Positions 7,390 through 15,960 of a DNA stretch of 64,000 nucleotides are shown piece after piece. The stretch's first letter is position 1; each line of letters starts with the position of its first letter. The translations under genes were made by a program, and so were the position numbers. The stretch comes from Rhizobium terricola (GTDB taxonomy: Bacteria; Pseudomonadota; Alphaproteobacteria; Rhizobiales; Rhizobiaceae): assembly GCF_012927355.1 (NCBI RefSeq), contig NZ_JABBGK010000002.1, positions 1 to 64,000 of the forward strand. The letters are read 5' to 3'. Under the pieces are notes generated by a model that did not search any database, was not told where the DNA came from, and worked only from the letters and a program-made list of their open reading frames with translations.

Positions 7390-9789
7390 TCAGAACTTCA
7401 CGCCAAACGTGCCCGACAGATATTGTTCGCTGGTGCCCTCGCCGAACTGGCCGGAGTAATCGAGCGAGAAGCTCGCCTTTTCCGAGACGGCCAGTTCCAC
7501 ACCGGCGCCAAGCATCGCGGTATTGCGGGCCGAGCCTGCCGATGCGGTGGTGAAACCGTCACCCGTGCCCAACGCCATGGCTGTCTGCGAGACGGTATCG
7601 CCGTAGACGTGACGCCAGCCGAGCGAACCCTTCACCTTGCCGAGCATGCCGTTGACGGCGAAGTCGCGGTCGAGGCGGACGCCGAGCGTCTGCTGCCACT
7701 GGCCCTGATTCTCGCCGTCGACGGAGAGAGCCGCGGCACCGCCCTTTTCGGTGAAGCCGTCGGTATCGACATTCACATAAGCGAGATTGGCGAAGGGCTC
7801 GATATGGAGCAGGTCCCGGTCGATGCGCCATGCGGCTTCGGCGAAGGCCTGGGCGGTGCGGGCATCGTAGTCGGCGGTCAGTTCGTCGCTGAAGCCGGTG
7901 AAGTCGACCGTACGCGAGGCATCGATTTCAGACAGGCCATAGGCCGCACCGAATCGCAGGCCGAGCGGGCCGATCTGGCGACCGCCATAGGCGGCGATCT
8001 GGTAGGTGTCGACGTCTGCCGAGGAGGACAGGCCGTTCTGGTCGTAGTGATCGGAGCCATAGCCGCCGGCAAAGCCGAGGCGCCAGCCGTTTTCCAGCCC
8101 GGCATCGGCACCGAAGAGCACTCCACCGCCGCCGACATCCGTGCCGTGGCCGTTGCCGTTGCCGTCGTACCGGTTCCAGGCGCCGTAACCGCTCATCCAG
8201 ACATTGACCGGGCGATCGCCCTTCCTGGCCAGGATCGGCATGGCTTCCTGCTTTTCCTCTTCGGCATAGGCCGAGGCCGCCGAACCGGTGCCGACACCGC
8301 CGAAGGTGGAGCGCAGGCGGTCAGACAGACCGTCCCGCGTCAGGCGGCTGCGGTCGAGCACGCCGGTTCGGGTGCTGGAATGCACTTCGCCCGAAAGCTT
8401 CTCGAAGGCGGAACCCGGCTCGCCGGTCGGCAATGCCAGCACGGCGTTATAGAGCGTCCCGTTGCCCTGGCTTTCGACCGCATTGGCGACGCCTGTCTGG
8501 TTCGGCGTGGTGGCGAGCGAGGCGAAGGTGCCGCAGGCGATGCAGCGGGCCAGTCTCAGATAGGCCTTGGTCGCATCATAGGTCACGTCGGCATCGAGAT
8601 AGGCGAAGTTCTCGTTGACCGTGTCGAAGCTGCCGGTCAGAGAGCCGCCCTCAAGGATGGTGTAGGTGGTCGACGCGTTGTAGGTCGAGCCGTCGTCGGT
8701 GCCGTTCTGGGCATAGACATCAAGGGTGACGCCGCTTCTGATGTCGATGGAGCCGCCCGAGACAACCTTGTCGGCATTGCCGGCATTGTCGACATGCACC
8801 GTATAGTTCGACCCCGAATAGAGGGTGACGCTGCCGCCGACATTCAGCTGGCCGATGCCGGCATCGCTGCCCGGCGAAAGGGTCGAGCCGCTGTTGGCGT
8901 AGAGCACGCCGGAAAGCGTGCCGGTACCGCCGAACACGCCGCCGGAGAGGCTGGCCATCGAGCCCAGGGTGACGCCGTCGAGAAGCAGCGAGCCGCCGTT
9001 GACATAGGTCTCGCCGGAGAAGGCTGCGGCATCGCCGCCGAGAACGGTCGTGCCGCTGTCGACGATGAGCTGGCCGTCGCCCGACAGGTCCGTGTCGAAA
9101 TTGTAGGAGGCAAGGCCGTGATCGAAAGTCAGCGTGGAGGCCGTGTTCCCGAAGCGTACCACGTTGGCCAGGAGCGAACCGCCGCCGGTGCCGATCGTGA
9201 TTTCGCCGGCAGCGTAAGAGCTGCCGAGAATGATGTCGCCTGCGCCACCGTCAACGTTCGCCGTGGAATCGTTGGTGAGGGTGAGAGATCCGGCCGACGT
9301 GTCGCCGATGCGCAGATCGCCGTTCCAAATGTCGAGCACCGAGGCGCCGTCGACAATGACCGTTCCCGTGCCAGAGGCGCCGCCGATTGTCAGAATCCCG
9401 TTCACCTCAGCAAGGCCCTGATCGAGCACCTGCAGGCTGCCGTCGCTCAGATGGCCGATGACGACGCCGGCGGAGTTATACCAGGCCGAGCCGGGACCAC
9501 GAACGATGACTTCCCCATATGGCGAGGTCGCGCCCGCAGATGCCCCGACAAAGGCGTCGGTGTTGCGAACATCCGCACCGTTCTCGACGATCATCGTACC
9601 GGCAGCAGCGTTGCCTACCTGAAGCGTATCCGCGTAGTTGAAGTCCGCCGTATGGGTGACGACGCCGTCGACGTCGGCAGCCTGCGCGGGGAGCGCGACA
9701 AAGACCGTCAGAGCCGTCGAGGCAAAAAGCGCCCCGGTCCTGCTGAAACAGACGTGCTTCTTCGCGAAGCTCCGTGAAAAGGGTTTCAT
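7390..9789 (-). CDS. Autotransporter with outer-membrane beta-barrel (type Va secretion)
   Basis: A 799-residue surface protein. It has an extended signal peptide (about residues 1-38, ending PAQA), a Gly/Ser/Thr-rich passenger of repeated beta-helix rungs (about 40-450; motifs such as TLQVGNAAAGTMIV, LTIGGASGTGTVIV, LRIGDTSAGSLTL recur), a linker, and a barrel domain (about 530-799) with alternating strands such as VNVWMSGYGAW. The C-terminus GTFGVKF ends in Phe, the usual BAM recognition signal. The passenger rungs are of the PEP-CTERM/autotransporter repeat type. The inner ATG at 9789 follows AGAGGAA and is preferred to 9807. It is divergent from a two-component system with phased repeats between, so that system probably regulates it. 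Passenger function (adhesion or biofilm) is unknown. Confidence 0.92.
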   Translation of the reverse strand: MKPFSRSFAKKHVCFSRTGALFASTALTVFVALPAQAADVDGVVTHTADFNYADTLQVGNAAAGTMIVENGADVRNTDAFVGASAGATSPYGEVIVRGPGSAWYNSAGVVIGHLSDGSLQVLDQGLAEVNGILTIGGASGTGTVIVDGASVLDIWNGDLRIGDTSAGSLTLTNDSTANVDGGAGDIILGSSYAAGEITIGTGGGSLLANVVRFGNTASTLTFDHGLASYNFDTDLSGDGQLIVDSGTTVLGGDAAAFSGETYVNGGSLLLDGVTLGSMASLSGGVFGGTGTLSGVLYANSGSTLSPGSDAGIGQLNVGGSVTLYSGSNYTVHVDNAGNADKVVSGGSIDIRSGVTLDVYAQNGTDDGSTYNASTTYTILEGGSLTGSFDTVNENFAYLDADVTYDATKAYLRLARCIACGTFASLATTPNQTGVANAVESQGNGTLYNAVLALPTGEPGSAFEKLSGEVHSSTRTGVLDRSRLTRDGLSDRLRSTFGGVGTGSAASAYAEEEKQEAMPILARKGDRPVNVWMSGYGAWNRYDGNGNGHGTDVGGGGVLFGADAGLENGWRLGFAGGYGSDHYDQNGLSSSADVDTYQIAAYGGRQIGPLGLRFGAAYGLSEIDASRTVDFTGFSDELTADYDARTAQAFAEAAWRIDRDLLHIEPFANLAYVNVDTDGFTEKGGAAALSVDGENQGQWQQTLGVRLDRDFAVNGMLGKVKGSLGWRHVYGDTVSQTAMALGTGDGFTTASAGSARNTAMLGAGVELAVSEKASFSLDYSGQFGEGTSEQYLSGTFGVKF

Positions 9790-9875
9790 TGTGTTCCTCT
9801 TAACCATGTCCTTCCGGCGCCCGTCCGCGCCTTCAACTGGTTATTGGAGGAACTCGGCGAGACTCGCCACGAACC

Positions 9876-9905
9876 AATTCAGATCAATTCTGACGAATTC
9901 TGACA
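9876..9905. promoter_or_regulatory. Three phased 10-bp direct repeats, candidate response-regulator site
   Basis: The sequence is AATTCAGATC, AATTCTGACG, AATTCTGACA end to end, each unit exactly one DNA turn long. OmpR/PhoB-type regulators bind such head-to-tail repeats. It lies 87 bp before the autotransporter start and 105 bp before the kinase start, so it could control both. Confidence 0.7.
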
Positions 9906-10010
9906 GGCATTGAACAACCACCCCATCCTGTGGCATCTCCTCGACAATACTTCCGAACTCCACTTTGCATTCCTGCCACCTACTTCACTTTTCGAAATAA
10001 AAAACTCCCC

Positions 10011-11462
10011 ATGCTTTACGCACTCGATCCGGCCACTGCGCTTGCCGGCGTCATCAGCAGCAACGCCTTGAACGGGCTGATCTGGGCCATGCTGGCAATC
10101 TTGCGGCCGCAGCTGAAAGGGCCCGTCTGGGTCGCAGCCGGCTCTCTCCTCAGCGCCGTCGGCTTCGCCCGCCTGGTGATGCGCCCGCCAGCACCCACCG
10201 CGCTCTACCTGACCATCGACAATGCACTCATCATCTCCAGCCTGTTGTGGCTGGGGGTCGGCTATCTGCGACTGATGGACAGGCCGGTGAATGTGAAGCT
10301 CATCGTCACCTGCACGATCGCCACGGTGATCGGGCTCACGCTCGGTTACGGTACGACGGCGGAGGACACGGCGATCCGCATTCACCTGACCACGGTGATC
10401 GCCTTCATCCTCATCTTCTTTTCCTGCCATACGGTCATACGCCACACCGATCTGTCGATGCTGATCCGGGCCGCCGTCGTCGTCATCATGGCTATCCACG
10501 GGATCGTCGCCCTGATGCGGTCGCTCGCCCAGCTGACGCGCAGCGCGCTTCCCTCGCAGGTTCTGGCCGACCGGCTCCAGGCATGGATCTTCCTCGAGTG
10601 GAGCCTGTTCTTCAGCATGCTGAACCTCATCATGCTGCTGACGGTCGTGATGAAGTTCTCGAACTCACTGCAAAAGTCCGTCAGCGAGCTCAATGCCGAG
10701 GTGGCGGAGCGACGCAAGCTGCAGCATCAGCTTGCGCGACAGCTGGAGGCGGAACGGGCGCTCCGCGAAGAGCAGTACCAGTTCGTCCGCATGGTCACCC
10801 ACGAGTTGCGAACGCCACTTGCCGTCATCGACCGCGCGGCGGAGATGGTGCGCGAGTTGGTCGACAGGCCATCCGAGGCCGTGACGCAGCGGCTGGCGAA
10901 AATTCACGAGGCGACGCGCGGCCTGTTCAACCTGATCGACCGCTTCCTGATCACCGAACGCGACCAGAAGATCGAGCCGCAGTTCGAGATCATGACGGTC
11001 TCGACGCTTGCCGAGCGCCTGCGGCGGCATTTCGAGGGAACGGCCTCCGCCGGGCGGATCAGGATAACGCTTGCCGACGGCCTGCCGCCGCTTCGCGCGG
11101 ACGGCACGATGCTGACCACCGTGCTCGTGAACCTCGTCGACAACGCGCTGAAATATTCCCCGGAGACGGCTTCCGTCGCGGTCGAGGCTTCGCTCGACAA
11201 CGACATGGTGCTGATTGCGGTGCTGGACCAGGGCATCGGCATCCCGCTGCAGGAATTCTCGCAGATCGGCCAGCGTTTCTACCGCGGCTCGAACACCTAT
11301 GACACCGTCGGCGCCGGGATCGGGCTCTACAGCGCGCGCAAGCTGCTCGACTGCAACGGCGGCTCGCTGATGCTCGGCCCCCGGCACGGCGGCGGCACCG
11401 TCGCCTCGCTTCGCCTGCCGTTCATCGCGGACATGCCGGCTGCCGCCATGGAGAGCGTGTGA
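10011..11462 (+). CDS. Seven-TM sensor histidine kinase
   Basis: A 483-residue inner-membrane kinase. Seven hydrophobic helices fill residues of about 5-215, resembling 7TM sensor modules without a periplasmic domain. A short coiled coil (SVSELNAEVAERRKLQHQLARQ) leads into HisKA with the phospho-acceptor His264 in HELRTPL. The ATPase part has the N box (LVNLVDNALKY), G1 (DQGIGIP) and G2 (GAGIGLYSARKLL). The start is uncertain: ATG 10011 gives a first helix right at the N-terminus, but has a weak ribosome site; a GTG at 9930 is possible. The stop overlaps the next gene's start (TGATG), so kinase and regulator are translationally coupled. Confidence 0.9.
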   Translation: MLYALDPATALAGVISSNALNGLIWAMLAILRPQLKGPVWVAAGSLLSAVGFARLVMRPPAPTALYLTIDNALIISSLLWLGVGYLRLMDRPVNVKLIVTCTIATVIGLTLGYGTTAEDTAIRIHLTTVIAFILIFFSCHTVIRHTDLSMLIRAAVVVIMAIHGIVALMRSLAQLTRSALPSQVLADRLQAWIFLEWSLFFSMLNLIMLLTVVMKFSNSLQKSVSELNAEVAERRKLQHQLARQLEAERALREEQYQFVRMVTHELRTPLAVIDRAAEMVRELVDRPSEAVTQRLAKIHEATRGLFNLIDRFLITERDQKIEPQFEIMTVSTLAERLRRHFEGTASAGRIRITLADGLPPLRADGTMLTTVLVNLVDNALKYSPETASVAVEASLDNDMVLIAVLDQGIGIPLQEFSQIGQRFYRGSNTYDTVGAGIGLYSARKLLDCNGGSLMLGPRHGGGTVASLRLPFIADMPAAAMESV

Positions 11463-12145
11463 TGGCCGAGATCCTCGTCGTCGAGGACGAGCCGTCGCTG
11501 CGGCTCGATCTCGTGGAATTCCTGTCCATGCGCGGGCATGATGCACGCGGCGCGGCGACGGCCCAGGAACTGCGGGCCCAACTCTCGGCCAAGCCGCCGC
11601 GGATCATCATCCTGGACGTCGGCCTGCCGGACGGCGACGGCTTCGAGCTGGCCCGGGAGATCCGTGCGACGCTCGACTGCGGCATCATCATGCTGACCGC
11701 CCTCGGCGAGGCCGACGACCGGATCAAGGGGTTCGAGGCCGGCGCCGACATCTATCTCGTCAAGCGTGCAAGCCTGCGCGAGATCGAGGCGGCGGCACAG
11801 AGCCTGCTGCGGCGTCTCGGCGGCGTCTCCCGGATCGAAACCCATACCGCGGATCTTTGGCGGATCGATGCCGAACAATGGCGCCTCCTGTCGCCAGGCG
11901 ACCAGAGCGTGAAACTGACGGCAACCGAATATACCTTCCTGTCCCTGGTGATGGAGCAGCCGGGGCAGCCGCGCAGCCGCGAGGAACTGATCCGCAGCAT
12001 CGCGCGCCCGGTTCCACATTGGGACAACCGGCATCTCGACGCCGTGGTCAGCCGGCTGCGGCGCAAGGTCTTGAAGGAAACGGGACACGAGCTGCCGGTC
12101 AAGGTGATCTATGGCAACGGCTACGCCTTCACCGCGAAGGCCTGA
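11462..12145 (+). CDS. OmpR-family response regulator
   Basis: A 227-residue two-domain regulator. The receiver has acidic residues E8/D9/E10, the phospho-acceptor Asp52 (IIILDVGLP), Thr79 and Lys101 (YLVK). The C-terminal winged helix (about 130-225) shows LTATEYTFLSLV, SREELI and the recognition part HLDAVVSRLRRKV, then the wing IYGNGYAF. It is the partner of the kinase ahead of it, with a one-base overlap. Its likely DNA site is the 10-bp repeat array at 9876. A GTG three bases upstream is an alternative start. Confidence 0.94.
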   Translation: MAEILVVEDEPSLRLDLVEFLSMRGHDARGAATAQELRAQLSAKPPRIIILDVGLPDGDGFELAREIRATLDCGIIMLTALGEADDRIKGFEAGADIYLVKRASLREIEAAAQSLLRRLGGVSRIETHTADLWRIDAEQWRLLSPGDQSVKLTATEYTFLSLVMEQPGQPRSREELIRSIARPVPHWDNRHLDAVVSRLRRKVLKETGHELPVKVIYGNGYAFTAKA

Positions 12146-12256
12146 TCCGGGTTCATTCGACCCAAGGCTTGCAGCTGGCGGGAGACGGCCATAGTTACGG
12201 GTTGATATGCAGGTGGCCGTCAGGCGGCCGCAAAACGAACAACCGGAACGGACGTC

Positions 12257-12946
12257 ATGAAGCTATCGGCCCTCAGCCTGCGCGGCGAATCGATACCCGC
12301 CTATGTCGGCGGGGCCGTCCTTGCCCTGTTGCTCACCGGCTTCGGCATGATCGCCGACGAGGTGAGCGAGGGCGAGACGCTCGATTTCGACCGGGCCGTC
12401 ATCATGGCTCTGAGGACACCCGGCAATCCGGTCGATCCGATCGGTCCGCCCTGGCTGGAAGAGGCTGCACGCGACGTCACTGCACTGGGCAGCTTTTCGG
12501 TTCTCGCCATCCTCGTCACCGTCGTCGTCTTCCATCTCTTCCTGATCGGGCGGATGCGGACCGGCTGGTTTCTCACGGCTTCGGTGGTCGGCGGCACGCT
12601 TCTCAGCACCGCACTCAAGTCGTTTTTCGACAGGCCACGCCCCGACCTTACGGGCGTGGCCCGCGTCTTCACCACCAGCTTTCCGAGCGGCCATGCGACG
12701 GTCTCGGCGGTCGCCTACCTGACGCTCGGCGCGCTGCTTGCCGAGATCGCCGCGACGCGGGGCCAGAAGGCCTTCTATCTCGGCGCGGCGGTGTTCCTCA
12801 CCGTGATCGTCGGGCTCAGCCGCATCTATCTCGGCGTGCACTATCCGACCGACGTTTTGGCCGGCTGGTCGCTCGGGGCGGGCTGGGCGCTTGCCTGCAC
12901 GCTGGTCGCGCACCTGATCCGGCTCAGGGCACGCAACGGAGGCTGA
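12257..12946 (+). CDS. PAP2-family membrane phosphatase
   Basis: A 229-residue polytopic membrane protein of the PAP2/BacA-like lipid phosphatase superfamily. All three catalytic motifs are visible: KSFFDRPRPD (K-x6-RP type), SFPSGHATVS (PSGH) and SRIYLGVHYPTD (SR-x5-H-x3-D). About five or six hydrophobic helices surround them, placing the active site on the periplasmic face. Members dephosphorylate phosphatidic acid, undecaprenyl diphosphate or lipid A; which applies here is not shown. The ATG at 12257 is preceded by a weak ACGGACGTC leader, with GGAA further upstream. It converges with the VOC gene. Confidence 0.92.
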   Translation: MKLSALSLRGESIPAYVGGAVLALLLTGFGMIADEVSEGETLDFDRAVIMALRTPGNPVDPIGPPWLEEAARDVTALGSFSVLAILVTVVVFHLFLIGRMRTGWFLTASVVGGTLLSTALKSFFDRPRPDLTGVARVFTTSFPSGHATVSAVAYLTLGALLAEIAATRGQKAFYLGAAVFLTVIVGLSRIYLGVHYPTDVLAGWSLGAGWALACTLVAHLIRLRARNGG

Positions 12947-12958
12947 CGCCTCCGTTGT
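12931..12958. terminator. Bidirectional hairpin between convergent genes
   Basis: CAACGGAGGC and GCCTCCGTTG form a perfect ten-pair stem with loop TGAC, which includes the PAP2 stop codon. No long T-run follows on either strand, so it may be a weak terminator or an mRNA end-stabilising stem. Confidence 0.55.
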
Positions 12959-12982
12959 GCTTCTCGATCGCCTGTCCGTCCT

Positions 12983-13759
12983 TCAGCGCTTGGGCGCGAC
13001 GAGGGCGAAATAGGCGCCCTGCGGATCGACGCATTGGATCACCCAGGCGGGACCCGGCACTTCCATCACGTCGCCGACGACCTGACCGCCGGCGGAGCGC
13101 ACCCGCGCCGCTGCCGCGTCGATCGCATCGACATTGATGTAGTAGCCCCAGAAGGCCATCGGCACGTCCGGCGTCCTGGTCATCATGCCGCCAATCATCT
13201 CGCCGCCGGCGGCGAAGCACTGGTAGGTGCCCATGGCCCCCATGTCGACGGCCATGTCCTTGGTCCAGCCAAAGCGTTTGGCGTAAAAGTCGAAGGCTTC
13301 CTCGCCGTTGCCGGCCATCAGTTCGCGCCAACCGAAGGTGCCCGGCGTTCCCGGAGCCGGTGCAGGCGGCATGGGGCCGTCGGGGACCATCGGCTTGAAC
13401 AGGCAAAGCACGGCGCCATGCAGATCGGCGACCACCGCAAAGCGGCCAATGCCGGAGATATCCTGCGGATCGCGGTGCACCGCGCCGCCATTGTCGGCAA
13501 ATTCCTTCGCCTTGGCGTCGACGTCGTCGACGGCCACATAGCCCGTCCAGTTGGGCGGCACGCCGTCGGCCTTCAACTCGTCCGGCAGCAGCATCATGCC
13601 GGCCACACCCATGTCGAAGCCAGGCACGCTGAACACCGTATAGGCCATGCCCGGCATGCCGCTGTCCTTGGCCGCCCAACCGACGACGGTGGAATAGAAG
13701 CCGGCCGCAGCCGCCGTGTCGGTCGTCATCAGCTCGTACCAGATGAATGTGCCCTGCAT
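12983..13759 (-). CDS. Two-domain VOC (glyoxalase/bleomycin-resistance fold) protein
   Basis: A 258-residue protein made of two vicinal-oxygen-chelate modules (about 1-125 and 135-258). Each starts with a W-x-E/R-L-x-T/A pattern (FIWYELMTTD; FGWRELMAGN) and includes AAGFYSTVVGW or AFDFYAKRFGW, with metal-type positions near each end (AVLCLFKP, AYFALVAP). Tandem-VOC proteins of this type are usually annotated as glyoxalase-like or 27-kDa antigen-like. It is the last gene of a three-gene minus-strand set (DUF899, DUF1579, VOC) divergent from a MarR regulator. Its substrate is unknown. Confidence 0.88.
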   Translation of the reverse strand: MQGTFIWYELMTTDTAAAAGFYSTVVGWAAKDSGMPGMAYTVFSVPGFDMGVAGMMLLPDELKADGVPPNWTGYVAVDDVDAKAKEFADNGGAVHRDPQDISGIGRFAVVADLHGAVLCLFKPMVPDGPMPPAPAPGTPGTFGWRELMAGNGEEAFDFYAKRFGWTKDMAVDMGAMGTYQCFAAGGEMIGGMMTRTPDVPMAFWGYYINVDAIDAAAARVRSAGGQVVGDVMEVPGPAWVIQCVDPQGAYFALVAPKR

Positions 13760-13796
13760 GGCAAGATCCTTCCTTTTGCGTCGTGAGGGGCAGCGA

Positions 13797-14285
13797 TCAG
13801 GAGCGGCGCTCGAATTCGCTGGTCATGAATGTCTTGAAGCTGCCGTCCGGCTGGCGGACGCTGCCGGAAAAGGTCCGATGGTCATCATCGATGAAGGTTA
13901 TGACATCGTGATAAATCGCGGTCGCGGACGGATCTTCGAAGGACGGACCTTCGGCTTCGAGGGTGAGCGTCTTGCCGTCCGGCTCGACCCAACCCTTGTA
14001 GACCCAGAACTTGTCCATCATCGAGCCGATCCAGGAGCCGACATAGTGGCCGACGCGCGGATCGAAACCGAGAGTCATGATCATCGTGGCCGGTTCCCCG
14101 GCGGACATCGCGCCGCGGCCTTCGCACACGACCCAAAACCCGCCGATCGAACGGACCGTCTCCGTCCAGACCTTGGCCGGATCGTCGGGGTCATAGTCTT
14201 CGATGCCCGTTGCGGCGGTGGCGATCCAGTCGCCGACCAGTTTTTCGAGAAAGCGATGCTCCTCGCGCGGTTTTGGAAGTTCCAT
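13797..14285 (-). CDS. DUF1579 family protein
   Basis: A 162-residue cytoplasmic protein with the DUF1579 pattern: an N-terminal HRFLEKLVGDW, a central MIMTLGFDPRVGHYVGSWIG and a C-terminal EFERR. The fold is a small beta-barrel of the lipocalin/THAP4-like kind, with no known reaction. It lies 37 nt upstream of the VOC gene and shares its strand. The same trio (DUF899, DUF1579, VOC) often occurs together in Rhizobiales and their relatives, pointing to a joint detoxification or stress role; that is inference. Confidence 0.85.
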   Translation of the reverse strand: MELPKPREEHRFLEKLVGDWIATAATGIEDYDPDDPAKVWTETVRSIGGFWVVCEGRGAMSAGEPATMIMTLGFDPRVGHYVGSWIGSMMDKFWVYKGWVEPDGKTLTLEAEGPSFEDPSATAIYHDVITFIDDDHRTFSGSVRQPDGSFKTFMTSEFERRS

Positions 14286-14416
14286 GATCAGCCCTCCCCG
14301 GCTTTGAAACGGATGTCAGAGCATTTTCGGCGAAAGCCGAGTTGCCTCAGATGCTCTCTCCATGTTTGCACGCAGTTCCGGACGCAAAACCGCGTCGCAC
14401 TTCTGCTGGAACTGCT

Positions 14417-15145
14417 TTAGTGGCAGCAGCTCGCCGCCTTCGGCTTTTCCTCGTATTCGTCATGGCGGCGAACGAAATCCATCGTCGAGCTCTCGTTGCG
14501 GCCCAGCGGCGCGCAATCGAGGATCATCATCGTACCCAGCATTTCCTCGCCGCCGCGGGCGTAGTTGGAATAGCTGTGATAGATCGTGCCGTCGGCGTCC
14601 CGATAGAAGCACGACATTCCCGGCAGTTCGTCATGGGCCTGTTCCGGCGGCGTCATGCGGTAATTGTAGTAGACCGGGCCGGCGGCGAGCTCTTCCTTCG
14701 TGAAGGAGACATGATAGTCGAAATTGAAGTCGGAGCCAAAGGAAGAGAACCACGGAAAAGTCCAGCCCATGCGGCGGCGATAGGCTTCGATCTTGGCAAG
14801 CGGAGCGCGGGACACGCAGACGAGCGTGACGTCGTGATTGTTGAGATGGACCAGCGTTCCGTCGATGTGATCGGCGAAGAAGGAGCAGCCCGGGCAGCCG
14901 GCCTCCCAGTCGGGACCGAACATGAAGTGATAGACGAGGAGCTGGCTGCGCCCCTCGAAGAGATCTGCAAGCGAGCGCGGACCCTGTGGCGTATCGAAAA
15001 CATAGTCCTTCTCCACCTTGACCCAGGGCAAGGCGAGACGGGCGGCATTCAGCCGGTCGCGGGCGCGGGTGAATGCCTTTTCCTGCTGAAGCAGCGCCTC
15101 CCGCGCCTCCAGCCAGTCTTCTCGGGACACGACGGAATGTTCCAT
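14417..15145 (-). CDS. DUF899 thioredoxin-like protein
   Basis: A 242-residue protein of the DUF899 family, which has a thioredoxin-like fold. The redox-type motif is AGCPGCSFF at about residue 82, after a LLVYHFMFGPDWE strand, and later segments (CVSRAPLAKIEAYRRRMGW, FPWFSSFGSDFNFD) are family hallmarks. The C-terminus ends SCCH, adding two vicinal cysteines. It heads a minus-strand set with DUF1579 and VOC genes. Divergent MarR and a palindrome between the two genes suggest control by that MarR. A thiol-dependent role is plausible but not shown. Confidence 0.88.
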   Translation of the reverse strand: MEHSVVSREDWLEAREALLQQEKAFTRARDRLNAARLALPWVKVEKDYVFDTPQGPRSLADLFEGRSQLLVYHFMFGPDWEAGCPGCSFFADHIDGTLVHLNNHDVTLVCVSRAPLAKIEAYRRRMGWTFPWFSSFGSDFNFDYHVSFTKEELAAGPVYYNYRMTPPEQAHDELPGMSCFYRDADGTIYHSYSNYARGGEEMLGTMMILDCAPLGRNESSTMDFVRRHDEYEEKPKAASCCH

Positions 15146-15183
15146 TCTCTCCTCCTCAGGATCGTTCCGGCTTGACTTTTTAG

Positions 15184-15195
15184 GTTGATATCAAC
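15184..15195. promoter_or_regulatory. MarR-type operator palindrome
   Basis: A perfect 12-bp palindrome, GTTGATATCAAC, lies between the divergent DUF899 and MarR genes, 12 bp before the MarR start. Its size and place fit a MarR-family operator that represses both genes. Confidence 0.65.
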
Positions 15196-15206
15196 ATATT
15201 TTCGTC

Positions 15207-15656
15207 ATGTCAAACCAGCCGCTGATTCCCTTTTCCACCACGCTTCAAGTGCGCGACACGTGCCTCTGCCTGCATGCCCAGCGGGCGGCACGCGCCCTGG
15301 CGCGCCGCTTCGACACCGCACTCAAGGCGCTGGGGCTGACCAACGGGCAATTCTCGCTGATGATGTCGCTCAACCGGCCGGAGCCGCCGCCGATGGGGCC
15401 GGTCGCACAGCTTCTCGCCATGGACCGCACGACGCTGACGGCCGCGCTGAAACCACTGGAGCGGCGCGGCTGGGTGTCGATCGAGCCGGATCCGAAGGAC
15501 CGGCGCGGAAAACGCCTCAGACTGACCGCCGACGGCCTGGCCGTGCTTTCTGCCGCCCTGCCGATCTGGCGCGACACGCATGCGGCGGTCGAGGCGGAGC
15601 TCACGTCGGGCGACCCGGAGGGGCTCAGGCGGGATCTGGTGGAGATTTCCCGCTAG
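15207..15656 (+). CDS. MarR-family regulator
   Basis: A 149-residue MarR protein. After an N-terminal dimerisation helix (CLCLHAQRAARALARRFD), the winged helix shows LTNGQFSLMMSL, VAQLLAMDRTTLTAALKPLERRGW and the wing DPKDRRGKRLRLT. Two cysteines (CLC at about 19-21) could be redox sensors. It is divergent from DUF899/DUF1579/VOC, with a palindrome in the gap, so it most likely represses that set and itself. The ligand is unknown. Confidence 0.92.
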   Translation: MSNQPLIPFSTTLQVRDTCLCLHAQRAARALARRFDTALKALGLTNGQFSLMMSLNRPEPPPMGPVAQLLAMDRTTLTAALKPLERRGWVSIEPDPKDRRGKRLRLTADGLAVLSAALPIWRDTHAAVEAELTSGDPEGLRRDLVEISR

Positions 15657-15682
15657 AGACGCGCCGCCCGAGGACTGGGATC

Positions 15683-15919
15683 GCCCCTCATCCGCCTGCC
15701 GGCACCTCTGCCGGCCCTTCGCTTGAGCTCAGGGCGTTCGTCATTCGAAACGATCACCGGATCGTTTCGCCGGCTGCGCCGACCATTCCTCACCCCCGTT
15801 TCAACGGGGAGAAGGAACAAGCGGCACCGCCGCGGCAGTCCCCTCTCCTCGTTTACGGGGGTCCGAAGGACGGGTCGAGACACGCGGCTCGACCCCGGTC
15901 GGGTCAGGGTGAGGGGCAA
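15683..15919. repeat. Family A intergenic repeat, copy 1 (full length)
   Basis: About 237 bp built from several palindromes: GAAACGATC..GATCGTTTC, AACGGGGAGAAGG, a CCCCTCTCC/GGG stem, GTCGAGACACGCGGCTCGAC and the closing GGTCAGGGTGAGGGGCAA. It is closely similar in order and sequence to 17160-17410. No gene is present in this 304-bp gap. Confidence 0.85.
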
Positions 15920-15960
15920 CCCGACACCGACCCTGGGGTTAGGAATGCTCGAATGCGTCC

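Noticed and set aside
7315..9777. 820-codon open frame on the plus strand opposite the autotransporter
   Set aside because: Low-complexity arginine/glycine/alanine composition, no start signals or domains; a by-product of high GC and the repetitive passenger.
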